Positions 1 to 7,346 of a DNA stretch of 12,409 nucleotides are shown here, piece after piece (positions within the stretch are counted from its first letter, which is position 1; every line of letters begins with the position of its first letter). This stretch comes from Opitutaceae bacterium. Lineage in GTDB: Bacteria > Verrucomicrobiota > Verrucomicrobiae > Opitutales > Opitutaceae. Below the pieces are notes generated by a model. That model searched no databases. It was not told the DNA's origin and was given only the letters and a program-made list of their open reading frames with translations. The position numbers and the translations under genes are program-made. The DNA lies in the NCBI GenBank assembly GCA_031266495.1, contig JAISAX010000006.1, forward strand, positions 1 to 12,409, in the 5' to 3' direction.

Positions 1-1
1 G

Positions 2-223
2 CAGGGCAACCGGGTGGTGCGGCACCTGCTGATCGAGGCGGCATGGCGGCTGGTGCGTTATCAGCCCGGGTATCCGCCGGTCAAAAAGTTCCTCGCCGCG
101 GCCAGCGGGTCGCGCAAGCACCGGCGCGCCATCGTGGCCATTGCCCGGCACCTGGCCATTGACCTGTGGCGGCTGGCCACTGGTCGCGCCACCGCCGAAA
201 AACCCGGCCTGAAAACCGCCTGA
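2..223 (+). CDS. IS110-family transposase, C-terminal fragment (cut by window edge)
   Basis: This is the last 73 residues of a transposase that begins before the window; the frame is open from base 2 and ends at TGA 221-223. The fragment opens QGNRVVRHLLIEAAWRLVRY, which fits the end of the Transposase_20 (IS116/IS110/IS902) domain, where a GNR-x-LR-x-x-L-x-x-AAW stretch follows the catalytic serine region. The later segment AIVAIARHLAIDLWRLATGR matches the usual closing helix of the family. IS110 enzymes carry an N-terminal DEDD RuvC-like nuclease domain and a C-terminal serine-containing domain and use a structured guide RNA. The DEDD domain and the active-site serine lie outside the window, so activity cannot be judged. 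No internal stop is seen. The family call rests on recognised motifs only. Confidence 0.8.
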   Translation, partial: QGNRVVRHLLIEAAWRLVRYQPGYPPVKKFLAAASGSRKHRRAIVAIARHLAIDLWRLATGRATAEKPGLKTA

Positions 224-638
224 TCCCCCCTGCCTGCCTCCGCTTGAAAATGGACCCGTAAAACTCTCTCTCCCCCCCCCCCCGTTCTTTGATCGTCGTT
301 TCCACGAACACACTTTGGCGTTTTCCGGCGCGTGCACGGCCCTGTGGCTGAGGTCTTGAAAAAAACCTCGTTGCGTAGATGGTGCCGCTCGGAAGCGCCT
401 CCCTTTCCCGCGTTACGCGGATTAATCACCTTGTCCTGCATCAGGCAGTACGGATGGCAGTATGCGCCGGGCCAATCGAACCCGTGCGAGAGGCCTTCAC
501 TCAAAACTCTCCAACGTCTGTTCACTCTCCTCCCTCCCCTCGGCATCGGCCCCTCCCGGCCTGCTTCCGTCCGCCCCACCCTCTCTCTCCGTCCACCAAC
601 ATCAATCAATCAATCAATAATACCTATACTTTTTCCCC
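224..638. other. Gene-poor flank of the IS110 element
   Basis: No convincing gene is seen. The plus strand is pyrimidine-rich, with a run of 12 C at 272-283 and CT-rich sequence at about 515-600. A short hairpin (CCGCG-TTA-CGCGG) lies at 408-420 and a direct repeat of GGCAGTA at 444-450 and 456-462. A minus-strand frame runs across 61-609, but it reads through the transposase end and the poly-G run and has no recognisable domain. Part of this stretch is probably the 3' non-coding end of the insertion element. No clear terminal repeats let me fix its border. Confidence 0.4.
601..616. repeat. ATCA x4 tetranucleotide repeat
   Basis: Four perfect copies of ATCA, followed by an AT-rich stretch that contains TATACT at 625-630. 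TATACT resembles a bacterial -10 box, and it ends eight bases before a possible TTG start at 639. I see no matching -35 box. Confidence 0.6.
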
Positions 639-752
639 TTGACCGCCCCGGCTTCATGGCAGCAGCAGGCGCGCGATCTCGTCAACCGGAAGATGCGCGA
701 AGGCCGGCAGCAGCAACAGCAGCAGCGCCAGTCGCGGCAGGCGCGGAACTGA
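639..752 (+). CDS. Possible small Q/R-rich protein or C-terminal gene remnant
   Basis: The frame is closed upstream by TAA 618-620 and ends at TGA 750-752. From a possible TTG start it gives 37 residues, including ASWQQQARDLVNRKMREG and then six Q and several R. Nearly every codon ends in G or C, as in the real genes here, whereas the sequence just upstream is pyrimidine-rich and not coding-like. It is convergent with the protease gene, 15 bases apart. There is no ATG near the beginning and no Shine-Dalgarno. It may be a true microprotein, or the surviving tail of a gene cut by the nearby insertion element. I do not recognise a family. Confidence 0.3.
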   Translation: MTAPASWQQQARDLVNRKMREGRQQQQQQRQSRQARN

Positions 753-767
753 CCCGCGCTTGCGCCC

Positions 768-2828
768 TTACCGTCCGCCGCTGCCGAGCCGGGAGACGAT
801 GGCGCTGGTGTTGGCTTCGTACTGCTTCAGGGCCTCGACGAGCCGGCTGCGGAATTCCTTTTGCGCGGTGATGCTGTTTTCCCAGTACTGGCAGGTGCGG
901 TAGTAGTCGTAGAACGTTTCCGGCTTGAGTTCGCGCGAGGAGGCCTCGGCGAGGCTGCGCACGGTGCGCAGGAAGCTCTGCGTCTCGCTCATGAGGCCGC
1001 GTCGGTTGCCGGCCATCCGGCGGCACTGGTCTTCGTAATTGTAGAAGAGCGGGGAGAGGCGCGGATGGAGGCGCGCGGAGCCGAACCGGAGTTGCACGAG
1101 TTCGAGCAGGGATTCGGAAAATTCGCGAAATTCGGCGATGCGGGCGGCCTGGCGGTTGAATTCGTCGAGGTCGAGCGACTCCCATTTCTTTACGGAATCG
1201 ATCCGGTAGCCGAACCAGCGTTTTTCGATTTCGGTGTCGGAGCTGGCGGACTTGCGGGCGGCGGTGCCGTAGGTGGCCTCGATGTTGATCTTGCGCGTCT
1301 CGGCGTAGGAGGCGACGCCGATCACTTCGCCGGTGGTGAGGTCGAAAATGGGGCTGCCGCTGTTGCCGGGCTGGAAGGTGGCGTTGACCTCGACGAGGGT
1401 GGGGCCGACGCCCTGGATGAGCCCGCTCACCTGCGTGGCCACGCCGCTGCCGAGCCGGTTGCCCACCACGACGACCTTGTCGCCGATCCTGGCGGTTTTC
1501 ATCACGTCGGGCGAGGCGGAGAGGGAACCTTCGGCTTTCTCAATGCGGAGGAGCGCGATATCGCTGCCGACCGCGCCGAAGGCCGGGCCCGCGGCGATGG
1601 TCTCGCCGCGGAGATTGCGGAAGGTGAGGCCTTCGCTGCCGCTGAGAACGTGGAGATTGGTGACGATAAAATCGACGCCGCGCAGCCTGGTCATGAACCC
1701 GGTGGCGGCGCCGTCGCGGGACTGGATGAGCACGATGCCGGCCATCTGCCCGGGAGAGAGGAGTTGGCCGGCGGGGGTTTCGTTGCGGGCGCGCGACGCG
1801 GCCTTGCCGCCTTTTTTTCCGGATGGGCCGGAGGCGTCGTCGCCGTCATGGCCGTCGTTGTCGGCGACCGCATCGCCGGCGGAGTCGGGCGCGGGCAGCT
1901 GATCGATCCCGAGGGCGGCGGTGATCAGGTTGCGGTTGTCGGTGAGGCGGCCGATATCGGCCTTGTCGAGGAGGGGGATTTCCCGGACGGCGGTGCTGGC
2001 GGTGAACGCTGCGTTGTCGAGGGAGGGGTTAAATTCCTGCCGGAAAAAGATCGTCTCGACGATTTCGAAATCGGCGGCTTTGGCGGAAGGCAGGGGAGTG
2101 CGATCGCCGCCGGTGGCCGTGAACAGGTCGCCGCCGGCCTTGTCGTCTGCGGTGCCGGACCCCGGGGGGGGGGGAGGGGCCTCGCGCCGGGCGATGCTGC
2201 GTTCTATCTGGTGGTTTTCCTTGTTGATCGTAAGCAAGTACCAGTAACGGGTGGTTTCGTCGTAGCAGGAGATTTGCCAGGCGGTGTAGCCGTCACGGGT
2301 GATGTCCTTGCGCTTGGCGATGGACTGGAGGGGGGCCGGTTTTTCATCGTTGTCGGGCCGCCACCAGGGAGAGGGGAGGAGGGCATGCCTGACCCGGTCG
2401 AGGCGCGAAGCGAACGCGGCGTTGGTGAGGGTTTGGGTGCGGTTGGCCGTGCCTCCGAGGGTGCCGCTGACGGGCGGGAAAGAGGGGCTGCGCGAGAGGA
2501 GGCTTGCGGTGTTGTTTTCGGGCTGGCCGTCGTCCTTGACGGTCTGCTCCAGTATCAGCCATCGCGAGGGGTATTCGGTGCGGAGGAGGCGGTTGGTGCG
2601 GACGGGGTTGGCCGGTTTTTCGTCCGTTGCCTCCGGGGCGCGGTTGCGGGTGGTGAAGCGGGCCGAGACGACATGCAGCGAAAGGCTGTCGGAGTTGATA
2701 TAGAGTGTCTGGCTCGTCGTGAGGATTTCTTCAGCGGTCTGGCCATGCAGCCGGGCAACGAGGAGCAGCAGGGCAAGGACACAGGAGAGTCTGGCACGGA
2801 GAAACAATGGATGCGGGACGGAGCGCAT
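768..2828 (-). CDS. Secreted trypsin-like serine protease with extra N- and C-terminal domains
   Basis: 686 residues. Residues 1-30 form a Sec signal peptide: a basic start, then a hydrophobic core (CVLALLLLVA) and likely cleavage near LHG-Q. Residues about 31-270 look like a beta-rich, LolA/DUF2092-type domain, though this is a weak resemblance. A low-complexity acidic/basic linker covers about 312-350 (DNDGHDGDD, then GKKGGK). The protease domain at about 362-545 has a full trypsin/HtrA-like triad: H393 in TNLHVLSG, D423 in GSDIALLRI and S490 in QPGNSGSPIF. The last 140 residues are predicted helical and polar, with no PDZ domain recognised, so this is not a standard DegP. It likely acts outside the inner membrane. 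An 11-base C run (2164-2174 on the plus strand) lies in the codons for prolines around residue 220, ahead of the protease domain. The start has no clear Shine-Dalgarno. It is divergent from secA. Confidence 0.85.
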   Translation of the reverse strand: MRSVPHPLFLRARLSCVLALLLLVARLHGQTAEEILTTSQTLYINSDSLSLHVVSARFTTRNRAPEATDEKPANPVRTNRLLRTEYPSRWLILEQTVKDDGQPENNTASLLSRSPSFPPVSGTLGGTANRTQTLTNAAFASRLDRVRHALLPSPWWRPDNDEKPAPLQSIAKRKDITRDGYTAWQISCYDETTRYWYLLTINKENHQIERSIARREAPPPPPGSGTADDKAGGDLFTATGGDRTPLPSAKAADFEIVETIFFRQEFNPSLDNAAFTASTAVREIPLLDKADIGRLTDNRNLITAALGIDQLPAPDSAGDAVADNDGHDGDDASGPSGKKGGKAASRARNETPAGQLLSPGQMAGIVLIQSRDGAATGFMTRLRGVDFIVTNLHVLSGSEGLTFRNLRGETIAAGPAFGAVGSDIALLRIEKAEGSLSASPDVMKTARIGDKVVVVGNRLGSGVATQVSGLIQGVGPTLVEVNATFQPGNSGSPIFDLTTGEVIGVASYAETRKINIEATYGTAARKSASSDTEIEKRWFGYRIDSVKKWESLDLDEFNRQAARIAEFREFSESLLELVQLRFGSARLHPRLSPLFYNYEDQCRRMAGNRRGLMSETQSFLRTVRSLAEASSRELKPETFYDYYRTCQYWENSITAQKEFRSRLVEALKQYEANTSAIVSRLGSGGR

Positions 2829-2990
2829 GGGAGGGAAACGGAACGGACCGGTAATTAATGCCTGCGCGTGCGAGGTAAATCCTCAAATGGGGGCCGATCG
2901 GGCAATGGGCGCATTTCAAAAGGTGGACAGGCACTCCGGCATTTTACCAATTGCCACCCGTCCCAGCGCACCTACGCTCCGCCGCTTTAT
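2829..2990. promoter_or_regulatory. Divergent control region, protease / secA
   Basis: These 162 bp separate two divergent starts and must hold at least the protease promoter and probably that of secA. For the minus strand, TTTACC and TAATTA, 16 bases apart at about 2850-2880, could form a weak sigma-70 promoter. For secA I see AT-richer sequence (ATTTCAAAAGG, ATTTTACCAATT) but no good box pair. Neither start has a convincing Shine-Dalgarno. An in-frame ATG at 2868 would lengthen SecA by 41 residues, but that segment is not SecA-like. Confidence 0.3.
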
Positions 2991-5900
2991 ATGTTTTCAT
3001 TCCTGTTCAAACGATTCGCCGGACGCCACTACAAAAAGTTTCTCGAAAAGGCGCGTCCCGTCGTGGCCAAAATCAACGAGATCGAGCAAACGTACCAGTC
3101 TCTCTCCGACGAACGGCTCCGCGCCAAAACGGACGAATTCCGCGCCCGCCTCGCCGCCGCCACCGACAAGAAGGCCGCCCTCGACCAGATCCTCCCCGAG
3201 GCCTTCGCCGCCGTGAAAAACGCCGCCCGCCGCCTCTGCGGACGCAAACTCACCGTCTGCGAACACGAACTCGAATGGAACATGATCCACTTCGACGTGC
3301 AACTCATCGGCGGCCTCGCCATCCACCAGGGCCGAATCGCCGAAATGGCCACGGGCGAAGGCAAGACCCTCGTCTCCACCCTCCCCCTCTACCTCAACGC
3401 CCTCGTAGGCCGCAACACCCAGCTCGTCACCGTCAACGACTACCTCGCCCGCCGCGACTCCGAGTGGATGGGCTACCTCTACCAGTTCCTCGGCCTCACC
3501 GTCGGCTGTATCCAGCAACAAATGCCCAACGACCTGCGCCGCGAAATGTACGGGCGCGACATCACCTACGGCACCGCCTCCGAATTCGGCTTCGACTACC
3601 TGCGCGACAACGGCATGGCCACCCGCAAGGAAGACCAGGTGCAACGCGACCACTGGTTTTGCATTGTGGACGAAATCGACTCCATCCTCGTCGATGAAGC
3701 CCGCACCCCCCTCATCATCTCCGGCCCCGCGCCCATCGAACGGGAAATGCCCTTCCAGCGCCTCAAACCCAACGTCGAACACCTCGTGGCCGACCAGGTG
3801 CGCCTCTGCAACCGCTACATAGCCGAAGCGAAAACCCTTCTTGAGAAACCCGACCTCGCGCCCGACGACCGCGCCCACGCCGCCCGCCGCCTCCTCCAGG
3901 TCAAGATGGGCACCCCGAAAAACAAACTCCTCCTCCGCGTCCAGGAAACCCCCGAATGGAGAAAACTCCTCGACAAGACCGAAACCGAATACAACTCCGA
4001 CTTTCGCAAAACCGAACTCTTCCACATGAAGGAAGAACTCTATTACATCATAGACGAACGCCAGCACCAGGCCGACCTCACCGAAATCGGCCGCCAGCAC
4101 CTCCGCCCCGACAACCCCGACGCCTTCGTCCTCCCCGACCTCGCCACCGAATTCAGCCAGCTCGACGTGGACACCACCCGCACCCCCGAAGAAAAAGAAA
4201 AACGCAAACACGCCGCCCAGGAACACCTCGCCACCATCTCCGAAGAAATCCACGCCATCTCGCAACTCCTCCGCGCCTGGTCCCTGTACGAAAAAGACGA
4301 CGAATACGTCGTGCAAGACGGCAAAGTCATGATCGTTGACGAAAACACCGGCCGCGTCATGCCCGGCCGCCGCTGGTCCGACGGACTCCACCAGGCCGTC
4401 GAAGCCAAAGAAAACGTCGCCATCGAACGCGAAACCCGCACCTACGCCACCATCACCATCCAGAACTACTTCCGCATGTACGAAAAACTCGCCGGCATGA
4501 CCGGCACGGCCGAAACCGAAGCCACCGAATTTTTCGAAATCTACAAACTCGCCGTACAAGTCATCCCCACCAACAAACCCTGCATCCGCATCGACAAAAA
4601 CGACAGCATCTACAAAACCCGGCGCGACAAATTCAACGCCGTCGTCCGTGAAATCGAAGAAGCCAACAAACGCGGCCAACCCGTCCTCGTCGGCACCGTC
4701 TCGGTAGAATCCTCCGAAGTCCTCTCGCGCATGCTCCGGCGCGCCGGCATCACCCACACCGTCCTCAACGCCAAATTCCACGCGCAAGAAGCCGACATCG
4801 TAGCCCGCGCCGGCCAACGCGGCTCCGTCACCATCGCCACCAACATGGCCGGACGCGGCACCGACATCAAACTCGGCGAAAACATCGCGGACCACGGCGG
4901 CCTCTACGTCATCGGCACCGAACGCCACCAATCCCGCCGCATCGACCGCCAACTCCGCGGCCGCTGCTCCCGCCAGGGCGACCCCGGCCTCACCAAATTC
5001 TTTCTCTCGCTCGAAGACGAACTCATGCGCCTCTTCCTCCAGGGCAACCTCGCCTCCCGCATCATGGAAGGCGCCATGAAAGAAGGCGAAGAACTCGAAC
5101 ACCCCTGGCTCAACCGCTCCATAGAAAGCGCGCAAAAAAAAGTGGAGCAACAAAACTTCAGCATCCGCAAACGCCTCCTCCAGTACGACGACGTGCTCAA
5201 CCAGCAACGAGAAGTCATCTACGGCATCCGCAACGCCGCCATCCACGCCACCCGCGGCAAAGACATCATATTTGAACAAGTCAACGAAGTGATCCTCACC
5301 CGACTGGAAACCACCGGCTACGGTGGCAAGGAACCCCCCCCCCCCCCCGCCATAGAAAGCCTCGTCGGCTGGTGCAACACCCACTTCCCCATCGGACTCA
5401 AAACCGAACACCTCGCCGGCAAGACCGACCTCGACACCCTGACCGCCGACCTCGTTGACCGCATCCGCAAAGCCTACGAAGTAAAAGAATCCGTCGAAAA
5501 CCCCGACGCCCTCGGAGCGCTCGAACGCTACGTCATCATCGGAGCCATAGACGAACACTGGCAAGCGCACCTCACCGAAATGGAAGAACTCCGCCAATCG
5601 ATCGGCTTGCGCAGCTACGGCCAGAAAGACCCGCTCGTCGAATACAAAGGCGAAGCGTACAAATATTTTGAGGAGCTGATGCAAAACGTGCGCCTGCGCA
5701 TCTGCACGGGACTGTTTCGGAACGCATCGAACATCCAGGTATTCGAGCAAATGCTGGGCATCCTCTCGCGCAACGCTCGTGCCCAGGGGCCGGCGGATGC
5801 CGCCGGCGGCGCCGGCGTCCCGGTACCCCGCATGAGTGTGAACACCACGATAACCACCGGAGGCAGCGCGGGGGCATTGCCAACCGGAGGCCAGCCCGGG

Positions 5901-6014
5901 AGGGAGATCCAGCTACCGAAAGTCACCGTACGCCGGGAAGTGAAAAAAGTCGGGCGCAACGACCCATGCCCCTGCGGCAGCGGCAAGAAGTACAAAAACT
6001 GCCACGGCGCGTAA
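2991..6014 (+). CDS. secA: Preprotein translocase ATPase subunit SecA
   Basis: 1,007 residues; the cytosolic ATPase motor that pushes unfolded preproteins through SecYEG. ATG 2991 was chosen because [17 protein letters not shown] is the usual SecA N-terminus. Nucleotide-binding domain 1 has Walker A MATGEGKT (119-126) and Walker [17 protein letters not shown] (226-241). The preprotein-binding region, about 245-440, carries a long insertion (about 255-425) relative to the 901-residue E. coli protein, of a kind seen in SecA of Bacteroidota and related phyla. Domain 2 holds [13 protein letters not shown] (617-629) and the arginine-finger region [11 protein letters not shown] (654-664), where CS replaces the commoner SG/AG. 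The helical scaffold follows. The C-terminal zinc site is intact: C993, C995, C1004, H1005 in [15 protein letters not shown]. Prolines 782-786 are encoded by an unbroken run of 15 C (5334-5348). A flexible G/A-rich linker spans about 930-975. Confidence 0.98.
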   Translation: MFSFLFKRFAGRHYKKFLEKARPVVAKINEIEQTYQSLSDERLRAKTDEFRARLAAATDKKAALDQILPEAFAAVKNAARRLCGRKLTVCEHELEWNMIHFDVQLIGGLAIHQGRIAEMATGEGKTLVSTLPLYLNALVGRNTQLVTVNDYLARRDSEWMGYLYQFLGLTVGCIQQQMPNDLRREMYGRDITYGTASEFGFDYLRDNGMATRKEDQVQRDHWFCIVDEIDSILVDEARTPLIISGPAPIEREMPFQRLKPNVEHLVADQVRLCNRYIAEAKTLLEKPDLAPDDRAHAARRLLQVKMGTPKNKLLLRVQETPEWRKLLDKTETEYNSDFRKTELFHMKEELYYIIDERQHQADLTEIGRQHLRPDNPDAFVLPDLATEFSQLDVDTTRTPEEKEKRKHAAQEHLATISEEIHAISQLLRAWSLYEKDDEYVVQDGKVMIVDENTGRVMPGRRWSDGLHQAVEAKENVAIERETRTYATITIQNYFRMYEKLAGMTGTAETEATEFFEIYKLAVQVIPTNKPCIRIDKNDSIYKTRRDKFNAVVREIEEANKRGQPVLVGTVSVESSEVLSRMLRRAGITHTVLNAKFHAQEADIVARAGQRGSVTIATNMAGRGTDIKLGENIADHGGLYVIGTERHQSRRIDRQLRGRCSRQGDPGLTKFFLSLEDELMRLFLQGNLASRIMEGAMKEGEELEHPWLNRSIESAQKKVEQQNFSIRKRLLQYDDVLNQQREVIYGIRNAAIHATRGKDIIFEQVNEVILTRLETTGYGGKEPPPPPAIESLVGWCNTHFPIGLKTEHLAGKTDLDTLTADLVDRIRKAYEVKESVENPDALGALERYVIIGAIDEHWQAHLTEMEELRQSIGLRSYGQKDPLVEYKGEAYKYFEELMQNVRLRICTGLFRNASNIQVFEQMLGILSRNARAQGPADAAGGAGVPVPRMSVNTTITTGGSAGALPTGGQPGREIQLPKVTVRREVKKVGRNDPCPCGSGKKYKNCHGA

Positions 6015-6022
6015 CCCGTGGC
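6001..6022. other. Hairpin over the secA stop codon
   Basis: GCCACGG (6001-6007) pairs with CCGTGGC (6016-6022) around an 8-base loop that contains the secA TAA. It directly adjoins the next hairpin and could be part of the same end-of-transcript structure. Confidence 0.35.
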
Positions 6023-6044
6023 GCGGCGGCATTCCTGCCGCCGC
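6023..6044. terminator. Candidate bidirectional terminator hairpin, secA / SGNH hydrolase
   Basis: A perfect 9-bp stem, GCGGCGGCA and TGCCGCCGC, with a TTCC loop, sits between two convergent genes, 8 bases after the secA stop. There is no T run on either side, only TCCATTT afterwards, so it does not meet the classic intrinsic terminator pattern. Its position between convergent genes is the main argument. Confidence 0.5.
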
Positions 6045-6073
6045 TCCATTTCAGGCACCGGCTGCGTATTTTT

Positions 6074-6727
6074 TCAGCCGCTCCGGACAGCCCCGGCCCC
6101 GGCATTACGCAGCCACGCATCCGCCACCAGCGCGTGGCCGGCAGCCGAAGGATGCACGCCATCCGGCAGCCAGTACGCCGCCGGGGCGCGCGTTGCCGCC
6201 GCGGCGAAAAGCCCGTCGAGCGGGATCAGGTCGCCGGCGAACTCCACCGCCAGATCGCGCACCACCGTGATTTTCGGGTCCAGATCCTCGCGCCACGCGC
6301 GACGATCCTCCGGCACCGGCAGCAGGAACGGCTCCATAAAAACCAGATGCGGCGCCGGAGACATCTCCGTTGTAATCCGCGCCAGGATACGCCGGAAGGC
6401 GGCGCGAAACTCCCCCGTTGGCGACATCAGGTTGCGGTCGAACCGCCGCCACGTGTCGTTGATACCGATCAAAAAAGTGACCACGGTCGGCCGATGCGCC
6501 AGCAAGTCGGCATCCAGCCGCGACTCCAGATCATAGATCCGGTTGCCGCCATTGCCGGAGTTGATGACCTTGCGAGCCGACGAAGGCAGGCGATTGCCAA
6601 GCTGCGCGTTGATGAAGTTGACATAACCTCCGCCGAGGGAAGCGAGACTGGCGCGGTCGCGACCGCAGTCAGTGATACTGTCGCCATAAAACAGCAGAGA
6701 GTCATCGGGCTTGAGCAGGAGAGACAT
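6074..6727 (-). CDS. SGNH/GDSL-family hydrolase (esterase/lipase-like)
   Basis: 217 residues from the chosen ATG at 6727. Block I is LLFYGDSITDCGR with nucleophile S17; block II is SGNGGNR (about 57-63) with the oxyanion glycine; block III is GINDTWR with N90; block V is DGVHPSAAGH with D189 and H192. All catalytic blocks of the SGNH superfamily are therefore present. There is no signal peptide, so the enzyme is probably cytoplasmic; members typically cleave ester bonds, often acetyl groups on carbohydrates. The substrate cannot be told from sequence. The start is uncertain: an upstream in-frame ATG at 6748 has GGAGAGGG before it, and a GTG lies at 6769. I prefer 6727 because family members usually begin just before the LLFYGDS strand. 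The gene is convergent with secA, and an AT-rich heptamer array lies just upstream. Confidence 0.88.
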   Translation of the reverse strand: MSLLLKPDDSLLFYGDSITDCGRDRASLASLGGGYVNFINAQLGNRLPSSARKVINSGNGGNRIYDLESRLDADLLAHRPTVVTFLIGINDTWRRFDRNLMSPTGEFRAAFRRILARITTEMSPAPHLVFMEPFLLPVPEDRRAWREDLDPKITVVRDLAVEFAGDLIPLDGLFAAAATRAPAAYWLPDGVHPSAAGHALVADAWLRNAGAGAVRSG

Positions 6728-6779
6728 AAGATCCCCAGCCAACGCCATTATCGACCCTCTCCGCAACACCGTGTTTTCA

Positions 6780-6800
6780 TTCTTAATTCTTAATTCTTAA
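6780..6800. repeat. TTCTTAA x3 AT-rich heptamer array
   Basis: Three perfect, contiguous 7-bp copies of TTCTTAA (TTAAGAA on the other strand) form an AT-rich island in GC-rich DNA, directly upstream of the minus-strand SGNH hydrolase. It probably overlaps that gene's promoter; no exact -35/-10 pair is assigned. Confidence 0.7.
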
Positions 6801-7106
6801 TTTGTTTCCCTCCCCCTCCCTCTCCCCCCCCCAGCCCCCGCCGCCCGCCTGTTATCGACCGGACAGCGATCACGGCACCGGCAACAGATTGGTTCATGCT
6901 TATGTTACCACATTCCTGGCGAATCGCCGTTTGCCGTTGTGACGGTTGCCGTCCTCAACAGCACCGGGTATCTCGCGCCACCGCAGTCGGTGGGACGCTT
7001 CCGGGATACCCCGCAAGCCCCACCCCCCGAAGTGGCCGGGATGCGTCCTCGTGACGCCTTTGTCTGCTCCCGCCCATGCCGATTCACGTCCAGTCCATTT
7101 TGCCCA
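6801..7106. other. Intergenic stretch without a recognised gene
   Basis: It begins with a pyrimidine-rich tract including 9 C at 6824-6832, followed by mixed-composition DNA. A small hairpin, CCACCG-CAGT-CGGTGG, lies at 6978-6993. Several frames are open on both strands, but none has a domain or consistent codon bias. A plus-strand frame with an ATG at 7041 is continuous with the DUF6261-like gene, but its sequence here is mostly repeat translation and I do not treat it as part of that protein. Confidence 0.4.
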
Positions 7107-7290
7107 TTCCCCCCCGAGGGAAACCCTGTCCAGCCGCCCGTTGGGGATTTCCCCCGCGGGGGAAACCCTGCCCGGCGTCCGGTTTGGACTTTCCCCCCGG
7201 GGGGAAAGCTTGTCCATCCGCCCGTTTGGACGTTCCCCCGCGGGGGAAACCCTCCTTTGCGTCCCGCCCGGCCCTTCCCCTGCGGGGGAA
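7107..7290. repeat. 42-bp tandem array of GC-rich palindromes (5 copies)
   Basis: Five hairpin-forming palindromes begin at 7107, 7149, 7191, 7233 and 7275, that is, at an exact 42-bp period. Copy 2 (TTTCCCCCGCGGGGGAAA, 7148-7165) and copy 3 (TTTCCCCCCGGGGGGAAA, 7190-7207) are perfect palindromes; copy 4 is perfect over its inner 16 bases; copies 1 and 5 have one or a few mismatches. The 23-25 bp between palindromes are similar in copies 1-3 (TCC-x-GCCGCCCGTTTGGAC-like) and diverge in copy 4. Because 42 is a multiple of 3 and the unit lacks stops, all frames stay open, so openness is not evidence of coding. The array ends 56 bp before the ATG at 7347. Confidence 0.9.
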
Positions 7291-7346
7291 AGTTCAAAAT
7301 CCCGTTCCGAACCTCGTTCCAAAACCCGAATAACTACAAAAACCCG

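Noticed and set aside
455..490. tRNA-like T-arm (GGTTCGATT on the minus strand)
   Set aside because: The flanking bases do not pair into a 5-bp T stem, and no acceptor or anticodon arm can be built around it.
61..609. 182-codon minus-strand frame across the transposase end and its flank
   Set aside because: It overlaps the transposase in antisense, reads through a poly-G run, and shows no domain or consistent codon bias. Part of it may simply be the insertion element's non-coding end.
861..2858. 665-codon plus-strand open frame opposite the protease gene
   Set aside because: The minus-strand product has a signal peptide and a full catalytic triad; the plus-strand product is low-complexity G/A/V-rich shadow sequence.
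2997..5750. 917-codon minus-strand open frame opposite secA
   Set aside because: SecA is certain on the plus strand. The antisense product is a G/F/V/E-rich mirror of C-ended codons with no domain, a known artefact in GC-rich genes.
7107..7290. CRISPR array
   Set aside because: The spacers are not unique: they resemble each other in copies 1-3, the unit is a 42-bp tandem repeat, and no cas gene is present.
6939..7346. N-terminal extension of the DUF6261-like protein through the palindrome array
   Set aside because: The frame is open, but the array is open in every frame, codon bias is poor, and the family-like sequence begins at ATG 7347.
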